Shown piece by piece: positions 21,307 to 31,335 of a DNA stretch of 43,822 bases. The stretch's first letter is position 1. Every line of letters starts with the position of its first letter. The position numbers and the translations under genes were made by a program. This stretch comes from a virus, in IMG/VR virus record IMGVR_UViG_3300045125_000070, positions 1 to 43,822 of that record. The stretch is one strand, 5' to 3'. Below the pieces are notes generated by a model that saw nothing but the letters and a program-made list of their open reading frames with translations, was not told where the DNA came from and ran no database searches.

Positions 21307-22001
21307 TGAACCCCCGGCATCGGCACGCCCGTCTGACGCCCGACGCTACGAATTGCCCCCAAGTATGCAGCATACAACTCGGCGTGCATCTGAAACGCCT
21401 GCGCCCATACGCCTTCTTTAGTAAGCAGGTACGCCATAGCCCCGTGTACTATTGCCGGTGCGTGACTGTCACGGCAACGGATATTCCCTGCCCACGTGGC
21501 CCGTGCTACCGCTGGCCCTGTTATCTTGGCTTGATTAGGTGCTGCGAAATACAGCTTGCTTCCCATTATCGCGTACACATTTAGACCGGCCGGATACATT
21601 GACTGCTCGTTCTCAGTCACCATCCTTACGACTGCCAGCGGACGTTCAATTAAAGGCTTCAGCGTGGTACCGTCTATGATACCGCTGTATTTACCAATAA
21701 ACGGCTTACTATTCGCGCTGTTTATCGGTAGCGTTGCCCCGTTGGATAACGCTACCGAAAGCTCCTCGAAATCAGCCCGTTCAGGATGAAACTCATTAAG
21801 CCCTACCTCGTAGCAGATACGGTACTCGGAATCTATAACGGCCTCCTGAATCAGACCTTCCGGCCAATCCGTAGACACCGAGGCTACCGTACCCGACGAA
21901 GCGTTTGTAAAGTTCTGCTGGGCTATTGCCGGAGTGGTTGCCGGAAGAGCGTTCAGCAAAGACATTACCTCAGCTTTGATACTGTTAAAGCTAACGGCCA
22001 T
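21303..22001 (-). CDS. head-tail connector-like structural protein
   Basis: An intact 232-residue frame with ATG overlapping the previous stop (TAATGG). It begins MAVSFNSIKAEVMSLLNALP, then DWPEGLIQEAVIDSEYRICY. The centre is beta-rich (LIERPLAVVRMVTENEQSMY; NVYAIMGSKLYFAAPNQAKI). The C-terminus is a long helix, PAIVHGAMAYLLTKEGVWAQ ... YAAYLGAIRSVGRQ. The helical ends around a beta core resemble tail-terminator/adaptor proteins of podoviruses. It is coupled to the next gene by a 4-base overlap. Function is inferred from position. Confidence 0.6.
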   Translation of the reverse strand: MAVSFNSIKAEVMSLLNALPATTPAIAQQNFTNASSGTVASVSTDWPEGLIQEAVIDSEYRICYEVGLNEFHPERADFEELSVALSNGATLPINSANSKPFIGKYSGIIDGTTLKPLIERPLAVVRMVTENEQSMYPAGLNVYAIMGSKLYFAAPNQAKITGPAVARATWAGNIRCRDSHAPAIVHGAMAYLLTKEGVWAQAFQMHAELYAAYLGAIRSVGRQTGVPMPGVQ

Positions 22002-23679
22002 TAGAATCCATACCCGTTGACCATTACCCCTACCGGATAAGGTCGATACTCGTAGTCATTAGCGTATCCCAGCTTACCGTTGACACCTTCACGGCTGGTT
22101 TGAGCCTTGTAGTTATCAAAGACACGCTGGAACTTAACCTCGTCGTGAAGCAGGCTATCCCGTATGGCCCCCATCTGAATTTGCCACGCCTTTGGGTCTT
22201 CCTGTGGACTTAATCCTCGCCAGTGACAGAAAGGAAGGGCCGCAATAGCCGCCTGAGTGCGTACAAGATGATGGAACCCGCTTGCCCCAGGGGTGTCCCC
22301 CAAGGTGCCATACTCATACATCGTCTCATACCAGATTTCGTACGCCGATGAATCACCCGGGATAGGCACGGGCCTGACAAACCAGCCCTGCCCCTCCTTG
22401 CGGTAGAAAATCATCTGAACCGCGCTATGCTTGCTAACGGCAAAGTTCATTTGCGGCCCGGCGTACCGCTTATCGGCATCCTGAATCAAGCTGAACGGTA
22501 TCTCCCGCCGAACGTGATACGGGTCAGACAAGTCAATCGTGTAACAGACCACCGGACGGCCAAAGTTGGTCGCGGTAATCAGGTAGTCTTCTAACCCTGA
22601 CTGCATATTGATTTGCCACTTGTCTACCAGACCAGTGGTTACGTGTATTGACCAGCTGGGCACTGTGATGTGCCAGCTGGTCAGTCAAAAGCCGTAGGAG
22701 TATCTGATCATCGGGCGCACTAGGCAGGGGATTGCCTAGTCGCGCCCGAATCAGAGCTACATTCTGCTCATTTGTCGGCACTGTCAGCCTTCTTTCGGGA
22801 TGCCGGGAAGGTGCAGGCGGGTCCGCCTGTCTCTGCGCCAACGCTTCCATCATCAGCCGATTCTGCTCAATCAATGCCTTTACGGCATCGGCAAGGCCAT
22901 TTGCCTCTTCACCCGCTTTCTCGCTGACCACCTTTAAGGTGTTAGCAATATTCACCTCGGTTGAGTGAATTTCGGGTACGCCTGTCCTGCGCAACATCTC
23001 ACGGTCAACAATGTCGTATTCCCGCTTGAACCCTTCATCATTTGGAGCCAGCTTCATGCAGGAATGCGTGAACTGCAATCGCGACCTTTGTATCGAATCC
23101 GCCAGCTCTGCCGCGCCAATCAGTTCCTGCAACGTGTCCAAAATGACCGGCCTGTACTGCTGAGGAATATTTCCCATCTCATTTTGTAAATCCATCCATC
23201 GCTGCCGCAAATACGCAATAAGGCTGGAATTGCTTTCTGGTACATTGTGCAGCCCTTCAGGAAAAACAGGGCATTCAAGTCTGACCTGAGCGTACACCTG
23301 CAGGAGCTTCCCGCAATGCCCTGACCTCAACCAGTCCGCTCTTGTAGGTGGCATTATTCTCGTTATCGATAAGACGTTCGGCTTCGTGCTTGGCTCGACG
23401 CCAATACTTACCGTACACCACCATTACCCCGGTAGGATCTCGCTCTTCGGTTCCGGGAATCAGGTCGCCTTCACGTATATTGTATACGTTCTCCTTCGCC
23501 ATATAGCTCCGCAATGGCGTGATCTCGCCCCGCAGGAAATAGCGATTAGGCACAGCGGACGTGTCCGTGTTTAGTACCGCCCATCCCATCTGAACAAAGA
23601 ATCGCGGGTCATCAAGACGAAGCGATTCATCAACAATCGGCGTCTGCTCATTCCGCAGTGTTTCCCGTGCTGTTTGCAT
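22001..23679 (-). CDS. structural protein of unknown function, about 559 residues (two frameshifts)
   Basis: The ATG at 23679 follows AAGGAGCAAG. The first frame reads MQTARETLRNEQTPIVDESL, then NREGDLIPGTEERDPTG-like residues and KYWRRAKHEAERLIDNENNA. After an indel near 23290 the second frame gives CPVFPEGLHNVPESNSSLIA, QELIGAAELADSIQRSRLQF and a coiled coil (ADAVKALIEQNRLMMEALAQ). After another indel near 22635 the third gives TGLVDKWQINMQSGLEDYLI, FGRPVVCYTIDLSDPYHVRR and YEIWYETMYEYGTLGDTPGA, ending at 22001. The last two frames overlap over 130 bases, and the protein sense switches cleanly once. I therefore favour one gene; two genes, the second starting with GTG at 22663, is the alternative. 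It lies between head and neck genes. No enzyme motif is seen. Confidence 0.5.
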
Positions 23680-23687
23680 CTTGCTCC

Positions 23688-24466
23688 TTAGTTTGTGGCG
23701 TACCCGACTTGGAATGACCTGAAGTCCAATGATACTTGCCGTGTTGTATCACCGACGGGTCATAGCGTAGTCCAAGTATGAGCGTGCGTCTTTGTCCAGT
23801 CTTCCAGACGCTCTCGCAGCTCTCGCCCTCGCCGTTCATCACGCGCCTCAAGCATATCCTGACGCTGCTTTCAAGCTGCTCAGGCGTAGGCGCAACCTCC
23901 GAATTAGACGCCTGCTCCCGACGCCTTAGTGCTTTCTGAATGCGCTCAATATCGGACTCCGTAGGTTGCCGATACCCGCCCAAACAGGGTTCTCCGTCCT
24001 TTACCTCCGCCCCTGAGCAACACTTATCATCGTGATAAGCAATCATAAAGGCGGTTTGATACCATCCATCTTCCGGGCACGGGCCGAGGACATCCATTCG
24101 TTCCAGTGTCTCACTGTTCCACTGGTATCGAGCATTGTCCCATCGGTCATTGCTCATCAGCTCTGCCCGTGGTATGTGTTCTTCCACGTAAAAACGCGGA
24201 ATCCCAATATCTACGATTCGTTCACCGTCCTGAAGGCGGTAGAACGGGTACTTGGAACGCCACTCACCACAAACAATCATTCTTGTGGTTTCAACGTCCT
24301 GTCCCCAAACAATCCGCAACCGGGACTGACCAGTGGCCGTTTTACCCGCCGCCTGGTCAATCCGTGATTGCCAATACTTCAAATTCACAGCAGCAGGGCA
24401 GCGTGTATTGCCTGCCCGGATGATTTCAGTCTCATTGTCGTAGACTGGATGTGATTGGAATATCAT
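23688..24466 (-). CDS. unknown virion-module protein (frameshift near C-terminus)
   Basis: The ATG at 24466 begins MIFQSHPVYDNETEIIRAGN. The body is rich in aromatic and charged residues: KTATGQSRLRIVWGQDVETT, WRSKYPFYRLQDGERIVDIG, FYVEEHIPRAELMSNDRWDN. There is a cysteine cluster, PCPEDG...DDKCCSGAE...PCLGGY. A charged helix follows (DIERIQKALRRREQ). An indel near 23860 shifts the natural reading to MLEARDERRGRELRERLEDW; the gene then most likely ends at the TAA at 23688-23690 just before the next ribosome binding site, giving about 258 residues. The exact C-terminus is uncertain. Cysteine spacing might bind a metal. Function unknown. Confidence 0.55.
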
Positions 24467-24498
24467 AGTCTCTCAAGCACCCTCAACGAGGGCGCGGT

Positions 24499-24807
24499 TT
24501 AGGGCGTCAGCCACCTCGGCGGTAAATCATAGGTCACTCCTGAATCAGCACAAGCACGTTGTGTCGTACCCGCCGTCGTAACATCGTACGTCAGGGTTAC
24601 GCTTGTATTAGTACCCGCCGATGAAAGGTTATTGGAAAACGCGCCGCCGATTACGCTTGCCACGAAACGCCCCCGAAAGGGCGTAATCGTGGAAGTGTCA
24701 GCCGCCGTACCTGCCGGGAGTCGCCACAGTTCAGCGTGATACCCGGCTACCGGAAACGGCTGGTCAACATAGGCGGACACGACTCTTGTAGCAGTCTGTA
24801 CAGCCAT
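24499..24807 (-). CDS. small head-associated protein of unknown function
   Basis: An intact 102-residue frame with an excellent ribosome binding site (ATAGGAGGACTAGATG). It begins MAVQTATRVVSAYVDQPFPV and is beta-rich and polar (GRFVASVIGGAFSNNLSSAG; TSVTLTYDVTTAGTTQRACA). It follows a gene of similar size immediately downstream of the major capsid gene, the usual place for decoration or capsid-stabilising proteins. That role is inferred from position only. Confidence 0.6.
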   Translation of the reverse strand: MAVQTATRVVSAYVDQPFPVAGYHAELWRLPAGTAADTSTITPFRGRFVASVIGGAFSNNLSSAGTNTSVTLTYDVTTAGTTQRACADSGVTYDLPPRWLTP

Positions 24808-24816
24808 CTAGTCCTC

Positions 24817-25122
24817 CTATCGGCGACCAATCAGAATCAGGCGATACTTCTCCGTCGTAAGCGTCGCGATTTTATTCTTCACGTCCACCGTGCTATTAAC
24901 GTTGGCTAGATTGAGAGTATCCGTCACTGGCAACGTACTAATGACATGCCGGATATCTTTGATGTAACGCGGCGTAAGGGTCGTAGTATCCGCCCCAGAC
25001 GCCGTGCCACCGGTATCAACAATCTCAAAGACTTCCTGAATCAAACCGGAGTCGGCGAACATAATCGGCGTCTCTCCGTTGACAGCAATCTTCTCGGTTA
25101 CGTTTGTATACGCGAGAGCCAT
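24817..25122 (-). CDS. small head-associated protein of unknown function
   Basis: An intact 101-residue frame with a clear site (TAGGAGGGTAATAGAGTATG). The sequence MALAYTNVTEKIAVNGETPI, then VFEIVDTGGTASGADTTTLT and YRLILIGRR at the end suggest a beta-sandwich. It lies 17 bases downstream of the major capsid gene. A decoration or head-completion role is plausible from position; no family is recognised. Confidence 0.6.
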   Translation of the reverse strand: MALAYTNVTEKIAVNGETPIMFADSGLIQEVFEIVDTGGTASGADTTTLTPRYIKDIRHVISTLPVTDTLNLANVNSTVDVKNKIATLTTEKYRLILIGRR

Positions 25123-25139
25123 ACTCTATTACCCTCCTA

Positions 25140-26402
25140 TTAGGCGTTAGCGGCAACCTGAGTCGCCAATCCGGTGACAGACGCTCGCTTGATGAGAGCG
25201 TGGCAGCGCGGGTCGCTGGTTCCAAAGTTGTAGTGCGCACCAATCGCGCCGGTATAGGCATCTGAGCCATATCCCGACACGCCTGAACGCATACGAATGG
25301 AGTTACCGTCCATATTGTAGATACCAAACGGACGCTCCGTGTACTTCTTGATCTCGCCCTTGCAGACCAGATAAATACGGTCTTCGTCGCAGTCCGGGTC
25401 AATGAAGGCAACCGTGTCACCTGACTGGAACTTATCAAACGAACCATCAAACGTCTTAGCGTCACCATCCCAACGCTTGTAGTTCATTCCGAGGCGTCGA
25501 AGCGCATCATCCTGAGCCAGCGACATAATAGCCGTAACCGTCTTGGCCTTACCTACACCAGCACGGGCGATAAGCAGGTTCTTGATCTTGATAAAATCAG
25601 CCACCGAAATAGCCGAACCAGCCAAATCAGTCACCGGGGACTTAAGCTGCGGATAGGTAGCACGGCTCAACAGCTGGAACGTACCCGTATCGTTGTTGAT
25701 AAGATACGACAAACCTCGAGGAGCCTTGTACAGCGACCCTGACAGCACCATTACGTCAGTGTCCACAATGCTTGGCGTCGGACTGACAGTCGCCGTAGTA
25801 TTTGTCAGCGCAGTCACAGTCACCGTAGCCTTATAGGTAGCAAACGTCGCGTCGTAGATGTCGTACGTTTCGCCCACCCGCAGGTGAACGCCGCCCTTAG
25901 TGGAACCATACGTAGACAGCGGCGTATGCGCTGACGGATTGTAAAGGGTTAGCGTAGCACCGGAAATGGACTTAATAATCGCCCGAGCCGCCGTCCCGTC
26001 GTCGTAAGCCTGATAGTTGGCTTCCTTCATCAGGGCCGTGGTTCGCATTTCGAGCAGGCCGTTCATACCCTTAACAAGGGAAGAGGCGTCTTTTACGTTA
26101 GCCAGAGCGCGTCCAGTAAACTCAAAAGCCATTGTCAGGCTCATCGGGCTAACGTACATATCGTCGTTAGTCTCAGCTCCGGGCTGTTTAAACGAGCCAC
26201 CCTCGGCAATCGACCCCACGCCCGTCGGTGGACGGAGGTAGGACGGGATACGGAAGCCCTTACCGTTAACAAACTGCGAATCCGCAGCCTGGTCAAGCAG
26301 GTTGTAAGTAGCCTTTTCCTGCTCAAACTGCGGACGCAGAACATTGTCCGAAATCTGATTCAGGGCAGGCAGGATTGTGGATATATTAACCGCAACTCCC
26401 AT
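25140..26402 (-). CDS. major capsid protein (HK97-fold type)
   Basis: An intact 420-residue frame, AAGGAGACGAATCTAAATG at its start. It begins MGVAVNISTILPALNQISDN and continues QFEQEKATYNLLDQAADSQF and GKGFRIPSYLRPPTGVGSIA, the usual start of phage capsid proteins of this length, with an N-arm helix and an E-loop-like segment. Residues about 165-250 form a beta-rich insert (ISGATLTLYNPSAHTPL ... VHLRVGETYDIYDATF ... SIVDTDVMVLSG), comparable to inserted domains in P22-like capsids. The C-terminal half has TVTAIMSLAQDDALRRLGMN and GDTVAFIDPDCDEDRIYLVC, and ends in TSDPRCHALIKRASVTGL. It follows directly after the scaffold gene, as is usual. Assignment is by position, size and pattern. Confidence 0.8.
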   Translation of the reverse strand: MGVAVNISTILPALNQISDNVLRPQFEQEKATYNLLDQAADSQFVNGKGFRIPSYLRPPTGVGSIAEGGSFKQPGAETNDDMYVSPMSLTMAFEFTGRALANVKDASSLVKGMNGLLEMRTTALMKEANYQAYDDGTAARAIIKSISGATLTLYNPSAHTPLSTYGSTKGGVHLRVGETYDIYDATFATYKATVTVTALTNTTATVSPTPSIVDTDVMVLSGSLYKAPRGLSYLINNDTGTFQLLSRATYPQLKSPVTDLAGSAISVADFIKIKNLLIARAGVGKAKTVTAIMSLAQDDALRRLGMNYKRWDGDAKTFDGSFDKFQSGDTVAFIDPDCDEDRIYLVCKGEIKKYTERPFGIYNMDGNSIRMRSGVSGYGSDAYTGAIGAHYNFGTSDPRCHALIKRASVTGLATQVAANA

Positions 26403-26416
26403 TTAGATTCGTCTCC

Positions 26417-27736
26417 TTACGAGGGGAAGTTTATCTGCGCGGCCAACGATTCCAGAAACTCCGAGGACGCCTTACCGTCCGGCCCCAAAGCTCCCTAGTC
26501 GCTCCCGCACCGACCGTACTTCCCGGGATTTCCCTTCGATTCGGCATCTGTCCGCTCATCTGCTGATAAGCGCGATAGCCCTTAAACACTTCATCAAGAC
26601 TCTTTCACCTGCTCGCGGAGAACCTGACCCAACCGGGCATTAAACTGCGCGGCCAATGCTCTGCCCCTACGCTCATCCTGACTTGCCGCAAGGCGTTCGC
26701 CCTGCAGTGTCCTCAGCGGAGCATTCTGGAGCAATTGAGCGGCATCGGCATACATCTGAGCAAACTTCTGGTCGCCCAAGACCTTTGCCATTGCCCCTTC
26801 AAGCACCATCCCGTATATTGCCTGATTCTGGTCTTTCGTCTCATCGCCGGGGCCAAATGGTTGCCACTTGGCGAGCTGGCTGTAGTGCGCCTTTTCGTAC
26901 TGCTGAGTCAGGTCTATTGCCTGTTGCTGGCCGGTTTGATAGGCCTGCTGATACGCTGCCTGATATTGCGCTTCGGCTTGCTGCCGTTGAGCGTTATCAA
27001 GCTGCTGCATCCGCATTTCCCGTTCCAAGTGATAATTCCTTACTTCGTCTGTTTGAAGAAGTAAATCATCCATCACCGAGGACGGAAGTGCCTGCGCCGT
27101 AGCCCTGAGATGTTCAGGAATACCGGCCAACGTCTCAGCGTCCAAAGATCCAGACGCTTGTGGCACTCCACCCAAGTCCGCTGGTAATCGCCCCATTTGC
27201 TGAAGTTGAGCAATCGCGTAATCAGGATTGAACTCGATTGCCTTTGTCACCAAATCCGCATAAGCGGGTTGAGCGTTATCGTAAAGAGAAGTAAGGAACT
27301 CTGTCGTTCCTTCCGGCGTACCTGAAAACAAGGTATTAACCAGTTGAAGTGATTGCAAAGCCCCTTCGGCTCCCAAATGCTTCAAACTGGCTTTCCATCT
27401 GTCTTAAAGCCTTAGTCCGTTCTCTTTCAGCGGTTCTTGCGCTTCGAAGTGCCTGAACGAGGCCTGGAACCTTGGCTGGTCAAGACTGGGGTCTTGGGCC
27501 AAGGCATCAATGTCCTCGTCCGTCTGCTCATCAGAGGTAGGTGCAGCATCGTCGTCTTCCCACGACCAACCGGCGTCAATTGACTCTTCGGTGGTTGAGG
27601 CGGCAGTCACCGTCTCAGGGGTTTGACCTGAAGTGTCCGTACCTGCAACGTCGTCACTCGCGGAAGTGACAGGGCTTTCATAGCCCGAATCAGCCGTTGC
27701 AACCGAATCCATACTCGCGGAGGTAAAATCTTCCAT
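26417..27736 (-). CDS. scaffolding protein (frameshifted)
   Basis: I choose the ATG at 27736 (GGAG just upstream) rather than the earlier TTG. The N-terminus is acidic and low-complexity (MEDFTSASMDSVATADSGYE ... SWEDDDAAPTSDEQTDEDID). After an indel near 27470 the reading becomes GLVQALRSARTAERERTKAL, then KHLGAEGALQSLQLVNTLFS. A long Gln/Ala-rich coiled coil follows (AQRQQAEAQYQAAYQQAYQT). Around 26610 another shift gives SLDEVFKGYRAYQQMSGQMP and then ASSEFLESLAAQINFPS, ending at 26417, about 438 residues in all. An acidic N-terminus, central coiled coil, and location between portal and capsid genes are typical of phage scaffolds. I see no protease motif. Confidence 0.65.
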
Positions 27737-27752
27737 AAGCTCCAATGGAAAA

Positions 27753-27884
27753 CCCGCTGTCAAACACGAACCCGTCAGGGCAGGGTACTTACCCGTAAAC
27801 CTTACGACTCGTCTCTGACAGCGGGCTGTTGTTGGTTTGGTACAGGGAGAAAAGTGCCCGTACCGCTAACAGGCGGCTGTAAAC
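27753..27884 (-). other. intergenic stem-loop region before the scaffold gene
   Basis: The arms CCCGCTGTCA (27753-27762) and TGACAGCGGG (27816-27825) are perfect inverted repeats 53 bases apart. A short inner palindrome, GGGTACTTACCC, lies at 27783-27794. Apart from the first few bases, the stretch holds no convincing gene. A folded mRNA leader, attenuator or processing site for the scaffold/capsid transcript is possible. There is no T-run on the minus strand, so a classical intrinsic terminator is unlikely. Confidence 0.45.
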
Positions 27885-27989
27885 CTAATCCTGCTCGTCA
27901 GGTGTGGCAAACACCTTTTCGTAATACCGGATAATCATCAGTATTGCCCGTCGCCACACCATAAACTCTTCCTTGTTGGAAAACATCAT
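27885..27989 (-). CDS. small ORF, 34 residues
   Basis: The start overlaps the stop of the upstream gene (TAATGATG). It encodes MMFSNKEEFMVWRRAILMII then RYYEKVFATPDEQD, ending TAG at 27885. The middle is an amphipathic/hydrophobic helix. Translation is likely coupled to the 62-residue gene before it. Too short to identify; supported by the overlap and sensible composition only. Confidence 0.4.
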   Translation of the reverse strand: MMFSNKEEFMVWRRAILMIIRYYEKVFATPDEQD

Positions 27990-28177
27990 TAGTAGCGTCT
28001 TCCTTTCCTCATCTGACGCTTGCGCTGCATATCTTTACCAGCGCGTTCCGGTAGATTCTTAGTAGAATGACCGGAAACGTATTCCTGCGCTTCCGCCTTT
28101 GACAATCCCGGCGATTTCACATCCCCGGCGGCAGCGGCTCTCATAAACCGTGCCTGCGCTTTTGATACTGGCGGCAT
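27989..28177 (-). CDS. small basic phage protein
   Basis: An intact 62-residue frame with a strong site (AAGGAGGTCTGATATG). The sequence MPPVSKAQARFMRAAAAGDV, then SPGLSKAEAQEYVSGHST and a very basic tail (DMQRKRQMRKGRRY) resembles a common short phage protein type starting MPPVSKAQ.R.M. It may bind nucleic acid. It lies between portal and scaffold. No defined function. Confidence 0.65.
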   Translation of the reverse strand: MPPVSKAQARFMRAAAAGDVKSPGLSKAEAQEYVSGHSTKNLPERAGKDMQRKRQMRKGRRY

Positions 28178-28235
28178 ATCAGACCTCCTTCATTCTTTGT
28201 TACCACTTCGAATAATTTTTATGCCTCTTGTTTGC

Positions 28236-30717
28236 CTACCCCATTTGGCTGAGGACGGGGTGTTCCTTCTTTGGTTGCCTGCTCCCTGTCTTCCCTAGGG
28301 GGCGGGCATTTCCGCTTTCCGGCTTCTGTTCGTCTTGCGGCCCCATCAGGGCAGGCTCTCCAGCCATTCCAAGCGCTCCGCCTATCTGGGCTTCCATCAT
28401 CATTCCCTGCAAGTGTGCCGCAATCATCGCCTTAACTCCCGACCGTAACATGGGGTCAGCGGCAATCCCGGCATCGGTTGTTAACCAGTCCCTCAAATAG
28501 TTGATGCTGGCCTGATGGCCAAGCTCCTCCACCTCAATCGGCGGGGTAAAGACCTGTAAAAGCATCTGACCCATTTCCGCCATCGGGTCTACCGGAGTTT
28601 CTATCATTTCACCCGTCATCGGGTCAGCGGTCATCTGCGTAGGTGGTAGCGATGTTGCCATCTGTGCCAGCATTGGCAGCGCCTCCTTCCATCTGACGGA
28701 TACGTAGCTGAGCCACCTCAACGACGTTACTGAAATCGTCACTACCGAGGTCTACGTCGTACAGCTCGGAAAGCTGTTCAATCAGGGAGGGCATCTGGTC
28801 TATCGCCATTTTCAGGCCCGGCAAACCACCAACGTCCATTAGCAATGCTCGCCATCTTTGCCGACGCTCGAGGTTAGTCTGAGGTAAGTATGACTCGGGA
28901 ACAACCTCAGCAAACAAGTCACCATCTATATCCGCCTCACTAAACCACTGCCCTTTTACCTCGCCTCGTTTGCCAGCCAGATGCACAAAGGTTTCCTGAT
29001 AGGTGTGATCCCTAAACAGTCGCAGAAGGATTTCCGCTCCCCGCCTGTCCACGTCCGCTTTAAGGGCCAACTGCGGCCCGAACAAGCTCTGGCTGGTAGC
29101 CTGCGCAATTTCAGCCCCCGTCGCTGTCTCATTATTGACTCCCGGCAACCCGCCTGAAAAATCCGTAACCCGACTAGCTTTCTGCATAAAGTAGTCAAGT
29201 TGTTGGGCAAAGCTAAAGTGCTGCCCCGTCGGAGGCTGCGGTTGCAGCTGATGCACAGCGTTTTGCAATGTTGCCCCGTCTAGTGCTGACAGGTTAACGG
29301 GTATGTTTTGGAGTGAGCCAAGATAACTGGACACACCGTTAGGTAGTAAGCGTTCATCGAAGAGCGTTGCGGGCATAGCGGATGTTCGCAGTTGTGTGTA
29401 TATAATCGACATAATGAGGTTGTATTGGCGTTGTCCCTCAACCATGTCTTCAATGCCCGTTCCGAGGCTTGAAATTGCTCGCATCCGGTACACCTGACCC
29501 ACGAAAAAGTCCTTGTGATGCTCATTTCGTAGCTCTACACACCCTTCTACGCCCTGAATCCATGCACTGTACATACCTTTTGGAAACAGTTCTATAAGAG
29601 GCGTTCCGGCCGGTATATCCATCCCCGTGACCGTGCGGAACGGCTGACTCAGGGACAAGTTGGCGTACATAGCAGGGTCTAGCCATACCTGAATATAATC
29701 AATAACCGGCTCATTCAGGCCTGTATCGGTTTTTACGTAAGCAGACGGAGCGCCAAAAGTGCTATTGCGTAGAGCTTCCTCAGCGTCCAGACCAGAATCG
29801 TCACTCTTGCTTGCCCTCAATTTCAGTTCGGGATATTGAGCCTCCAACAAGCTTAATCTGACCCGTCGTTTGCGTATCAGGAAAGGACTTTCCTGCGGCG
29901 ACTTACCGAGATCGTGTTTAAGTTCAAACGCGGGGATAGATTCAACAACAATATCGCCTATATTCTTTTCTTCATACCCCGTAACGGTTTCAACCTCCAA
30001 CGGCTCTGCTGGCTCGATTTCAATAAAAGGCGAACCGCACGCCGGGCAGGCCGGATTGCCATCCGGAGCTGTCTGCAGCTCTGATTCCGTCCCGCCGTCT
30101 CCGCATTCCGCGCACATCCACGCAGATTCACCAAACTGTATCTGCTGCGTATCAGTAATTGGAAACCGGCCCGTCCGCTCCGCCTCTTCGCTGTAATAAT
30201 AGTACCGGCAATACTTGCCACATTGGGCCATCATAGCCTCGGTCTGCAGAAAGGTCGGCGTATACAGCTTTCGCTTGTAATAATCGTGAACCATTGTGGC
30301 GACCTTTGCCGCCCCGGTGGACTGGTCGGAATCGTTAGAAGCTCTCCATATTACGTCTGTTTGAGACTGCGCCCACTTGGCCTTAATGCTGTCAGAGTAA
30401 AACCCTAGAACGTTGTAGGCGTATACAGGCTCATCGGTCTGACGGGGCAGGGGCACGGCTCGCCAACCTCGGCCGTAGTTGGATTGACGGAGCAGCTGTT
30501 TGCCCTCAATCATCAAGAATATCATCTGCCACAAGAGCCGCTGATTGCGCCAAATGTCGGCGTTTTCGTCTTCTAATTGCTGCTTGATTTCCTTAAACCA
30601 GTCAGGCTTTACCTGCACCGTGCGATCACGGGCCTTGTCGGCGATATTTTGCTGCAATGGATTAGCAGGAGACAGGTTGTCCCCGCTAGCATTGCTTTCT
30701 AATGTAAAAGGTTTCAT
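28236..30717 (-). CDS. portal protein with an internal zinc ribbon (one frameshift near C-terminus)
   Basis: The ATG at 30717 overlaps the preceding stop (ATATGA), with TAGGAG five bases before. The 697-residue open frame contains DIWRNQRLLWQMIFLMIEGK, VYAYNVLGFYSDSIKAKWAQ, IWRASNDSDQSTGAAKVATM, HHKDFFVGQVYRMRAISSLG, GQRQYNLIMSIIYTQLRTSA and NNETATGAEIAQATSQSLFG, a pattern usual for large podovirus-like portals. Cysteines at residues about 202, 205, 224 and 227 (MCAEC and PACPACG) form a CxxC...CxxC zinc ribbon. After an indel near 28680 the next frame gives MLAQMATSLPPTQMTADPMT and ends at 28236, so the true protein is about 826 residues with a Met/Gln-rich C-terminal tail. It forms the dodecameric DNA channel at one capsid vertex. 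Confidence 0.75.
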
Positions 30718-31301
30718 ATCGCTCCTAGGTCGTACTGCTTGTTATCGCCGTCAAAGAAAGTAACCGTACCCATTGCTAACGTATGTATGCCGCTGGTCGT
30801 AGTTCTGACCTGTATATCATAGAAATATGTAGCCCCTCCGGTTGCCGCTGCACTATTCGTACTACTAATATTAAAAAACATCGCAATCTGCCCGTCACTG
30901 CTTGAGGCGTCCGTTATTTGCCCGGAAGAAGTAGCTGAAGTCGTAATTTCAATCTGAAATAAACCGGGGTCACCTGCGGCTAATGACGGTTTCACGGTCA
31001 GCCACGCCTTATCAATCGTATGGCCGGATGGTAGTCCCGTAAAAGTTCGCTCTACGCAACGAAAATCTCCCCTTACAATAGGTTTAAGATTATTATTAAA
31101 AGCGGTCATGTGAAGCCTCGCTAAATATACCGTTCGTATATCCGCCCAATCTGTGCAACCTACCGCCAGTGTGTCGTTCCAAATGGGGGCTATTACGTGA
31201 ATATCTACCCATTGCGGGTCGATAGTTTCCACGTCCGTTGCAAGGAGATTTATTGGCCCCGGCTCTGGCCCGTCTTCCCCCACCATAGCGAGGTGTTCCA
31301 T
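30714..31301 (-). CDS. BppU-like N-terminal-domain structural protein
   Basis: I choose the ATG at 31301 (MEHLAMVGEDGPEPG), because GGGGAG lies eight bases before it; an in-frame ATG at 31316 is possible. The 195-residue product contains KPIVRGDFRCVERTFTGLPS, AWLTVKPSLAAGDPGLFQIE, GQIAMFFNISSTNSAAATGG, TYFYDIQVRTTTSGIHTLAM and GTVTFFDGDN. This order ('RGD...F...... AWltvK..... YfYDIQv....G...t...G.v.f') is that of BppU-type N-terminal domains attached to phage tail tips and fibres. It lies between fibre and portal genes and is coupled to the portal gene. Confidence 0.65.
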   Translation of the reverse strand: MEHLAMVGEDGPEPGPINLLATDVETIDPQWVDIHVIAPIWNDTLAVGCTDWADIRTVYLARLHMTAFNNNLKPIVRGDFRCVERTFTGLPSGHTIDKAWLTVKPSLAAGDPGLFQIEITTSATSSGQITDASSSDGQIAMFFNISSTNSAAATGGATYFYDIQVRTTTSGIHTLAMGTVTFFDGDNKQYDLGAI

Positions 31302-31335
31302 AATTGTACTCCCCATATTGTCGCCATGCGTTTTG

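Noticed and set aside
30223-30763. Plus-strand frames opposite the portal and elsewhere
   Set aside because: They are antisense to well-supported genes, have unnatural composition and no start signals. No plus-strand gene was convincing anywhere.
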